Shown here: positions 5,283 through 5,670 of the stretch, one piece after another | How positions within the stretch are numbered: the first letter of the stretch is position 1 | Layout of the letters: each line of letters begins with the position of its first letter | Assembly: GCA_022570975.1 (NCBI GenBank) | Contig: JACZYS010000102.1 | Span: 1-5,670, forward strand | Length of the DNA stretch: 5,670 nt | Source of the DNA: Candidatus Zixiibacteriota bacterium | Lineage (GTDB): Bacteria; Zixibacteria; MSB-5A5; GN15; FEB-12 | Direction of reading: 5' to 3' | The notes under the pieces: model-generated | What the model saw: the letters and a program-made list of their open reading frames with translations, nothing else | The model's database searches: none | What the model was told of the DNA's origin: nothing | Made by a program: the position numbers and the translations under genes

Positions 5283-5670
5283 TTAGTCATCGTAATAGTC
5301 ATCATCGTAGACGGAATCAATCAAACTGTCATTTTCAAAAAAGTCATCGTACAATTCTGTGTCATCCCATTCGGGAAGCATCAATGGCCGGAAAACTACT
5401 TCCATCTTGGTGCCATCGCGATATATTTCGACCGTTGCACCCCCATCTAAGAAATTCTCATATATTTTTTCAATCAGTTTTCTCTGGTTTCTCGCCAGCG
5501 AGCCGTCAACCCTTCGGATAATATCCCCTTCTCTCAGTCCGCAAGCATAAGCCAGTCGGAAGATATCCACTTTATCAACTACCAATTGAGATGAAGGGTT
5601 ACGACTGACAGAAAAACCAAATTTCCCCTTAATGGGAATACCCTCTAAATAAAACTTCTGCTGGGTGCTC
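5283..5670 (-). CDS. C-terminal part of a PDZ-domain protein with an acidic, aromatic tail
   Basis: The frame is open to the window edge, so only the last 128 residues are seen; a TTG at 5585 would cut the PDZ fold and is not the start. The visible part is one PDZ domain that probably binds C-terminal peptides or forms part of a larger protease or scaffold. KFGFSV (16-21) is the carboxylate-binding loop. VVDKV (30-34), AYACGLREGDIIRRVDG (40-56) and ATVEIYRDGTKMEVVF (78-93) are the typical later strands and helix. Residues 101-128 form a tail with 13 Asp/Glu and 7 aromatic residues, ending DDDYYDD. No protease motif or signal peptide is visible, since those would lie upstream. The gene is first of the visible minus-strand unit; the HD gene begins 22 bases on. 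Function beyond the PDZ fold cannot be named. Confidence 0.75.
   Translation of the reverse strand, partial: STQQKFYLEGIPIKGKFGFSVSRNPSSQLVVDKVDIFRLAYACGLREGDIIRRVDGSLARNQRKLIEKIYENFLDGGATVEIYRDGTKMEVVFRPLMLPEWDDTELYDDFFENDSLIDSVYDDDYYDD

Noticed and set aside
5283..5585. TTG-started 100-residue reading frame as a complete small gene
   Set aside because: The same frame stays open to base 5670 and the upstream residues carry the PDZ carboxylate-binding loop KFGFSV, so the gene starts outside the window.
1..5670. CRISPR array, tRNA, rRNA or complete insertion sequence
   Set aside because: No regularly spaced repeats, tRNA-like cloverleaf with CCA and T-loop, rRNA segments or transposase motifs were seen on either strand; the 75-base element lacks tRNA consensus.

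Overview
The window is a compact bacterial chromosome segment in which every gene is read from the minus strand. From high to low coordinates the order is: the end of a PDZ-domain protein, a small HD-domain protein, a large aconitase-superfamily protein, an MmgE/PrpD-family protein, a 197-base gap with palindromes, kdsA, and the start of kdsC. KdsA and KdsC make and dephosphorylate the Kdo precursor, so the organism is an outer-membrane (LPS-type) Gram-negative bacterium. Base composition looks moderate (mid-40s % G+C by eye). The metal-dependent KdsA and the palindromic gap repeats remind me of uncultured FCB-group lineages such as Zixibacteria, but that placement is a weak guess.

The first four genes (5670 down to 1319) look like one transcription unit. 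Their gaps are 22, 18 and 21 bases, with no terminator or promoter visible between them. The centrepiece is a 658-residue protein that, compared from memory, resembles the single-chain mitochondrial homoaconitase Lys4 of fungi along its whole length. It is less like bacterial AcnA/AcnB or the two-subunit LysTU/LeuCD enzymes. It is followed by an MmgE/PrpD protein, a family that dehydrates 2-methylcitrate (PrpD) or decarboxylates cis-aconitate (CAD/IRG1). PrpD-type enzymes perform only the dehydration half and fungal Lys4 only the hydration half of an aconitase-like isomerisation. The pair could therefore be a split isomerase acting on 2-methylcitrate, homocitrate or citrate; this is inference. 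The HD protein lacks the family's namesake histidine, and the PDZ protein ends in an acidic, aromatic tail.

The gap 1122-1318 carries a 75-base element with nested inverted repeats and a separate 20-base palindrome that fits the dRS3 pattern ATTCCC-N8-GGGAAT. It also holds a candidate promoter for kdsA placed so close to the start codon that the mRNA could be leaderless. kdsA and kdsC overlap by ATGA and are probably translationally coupled. The two gene sets seem functionally separate: a carboxylic-acid isomerisation unit and an envelope Kdo unit, with the palindromic gap between them. Both ends of the window cut through genes.
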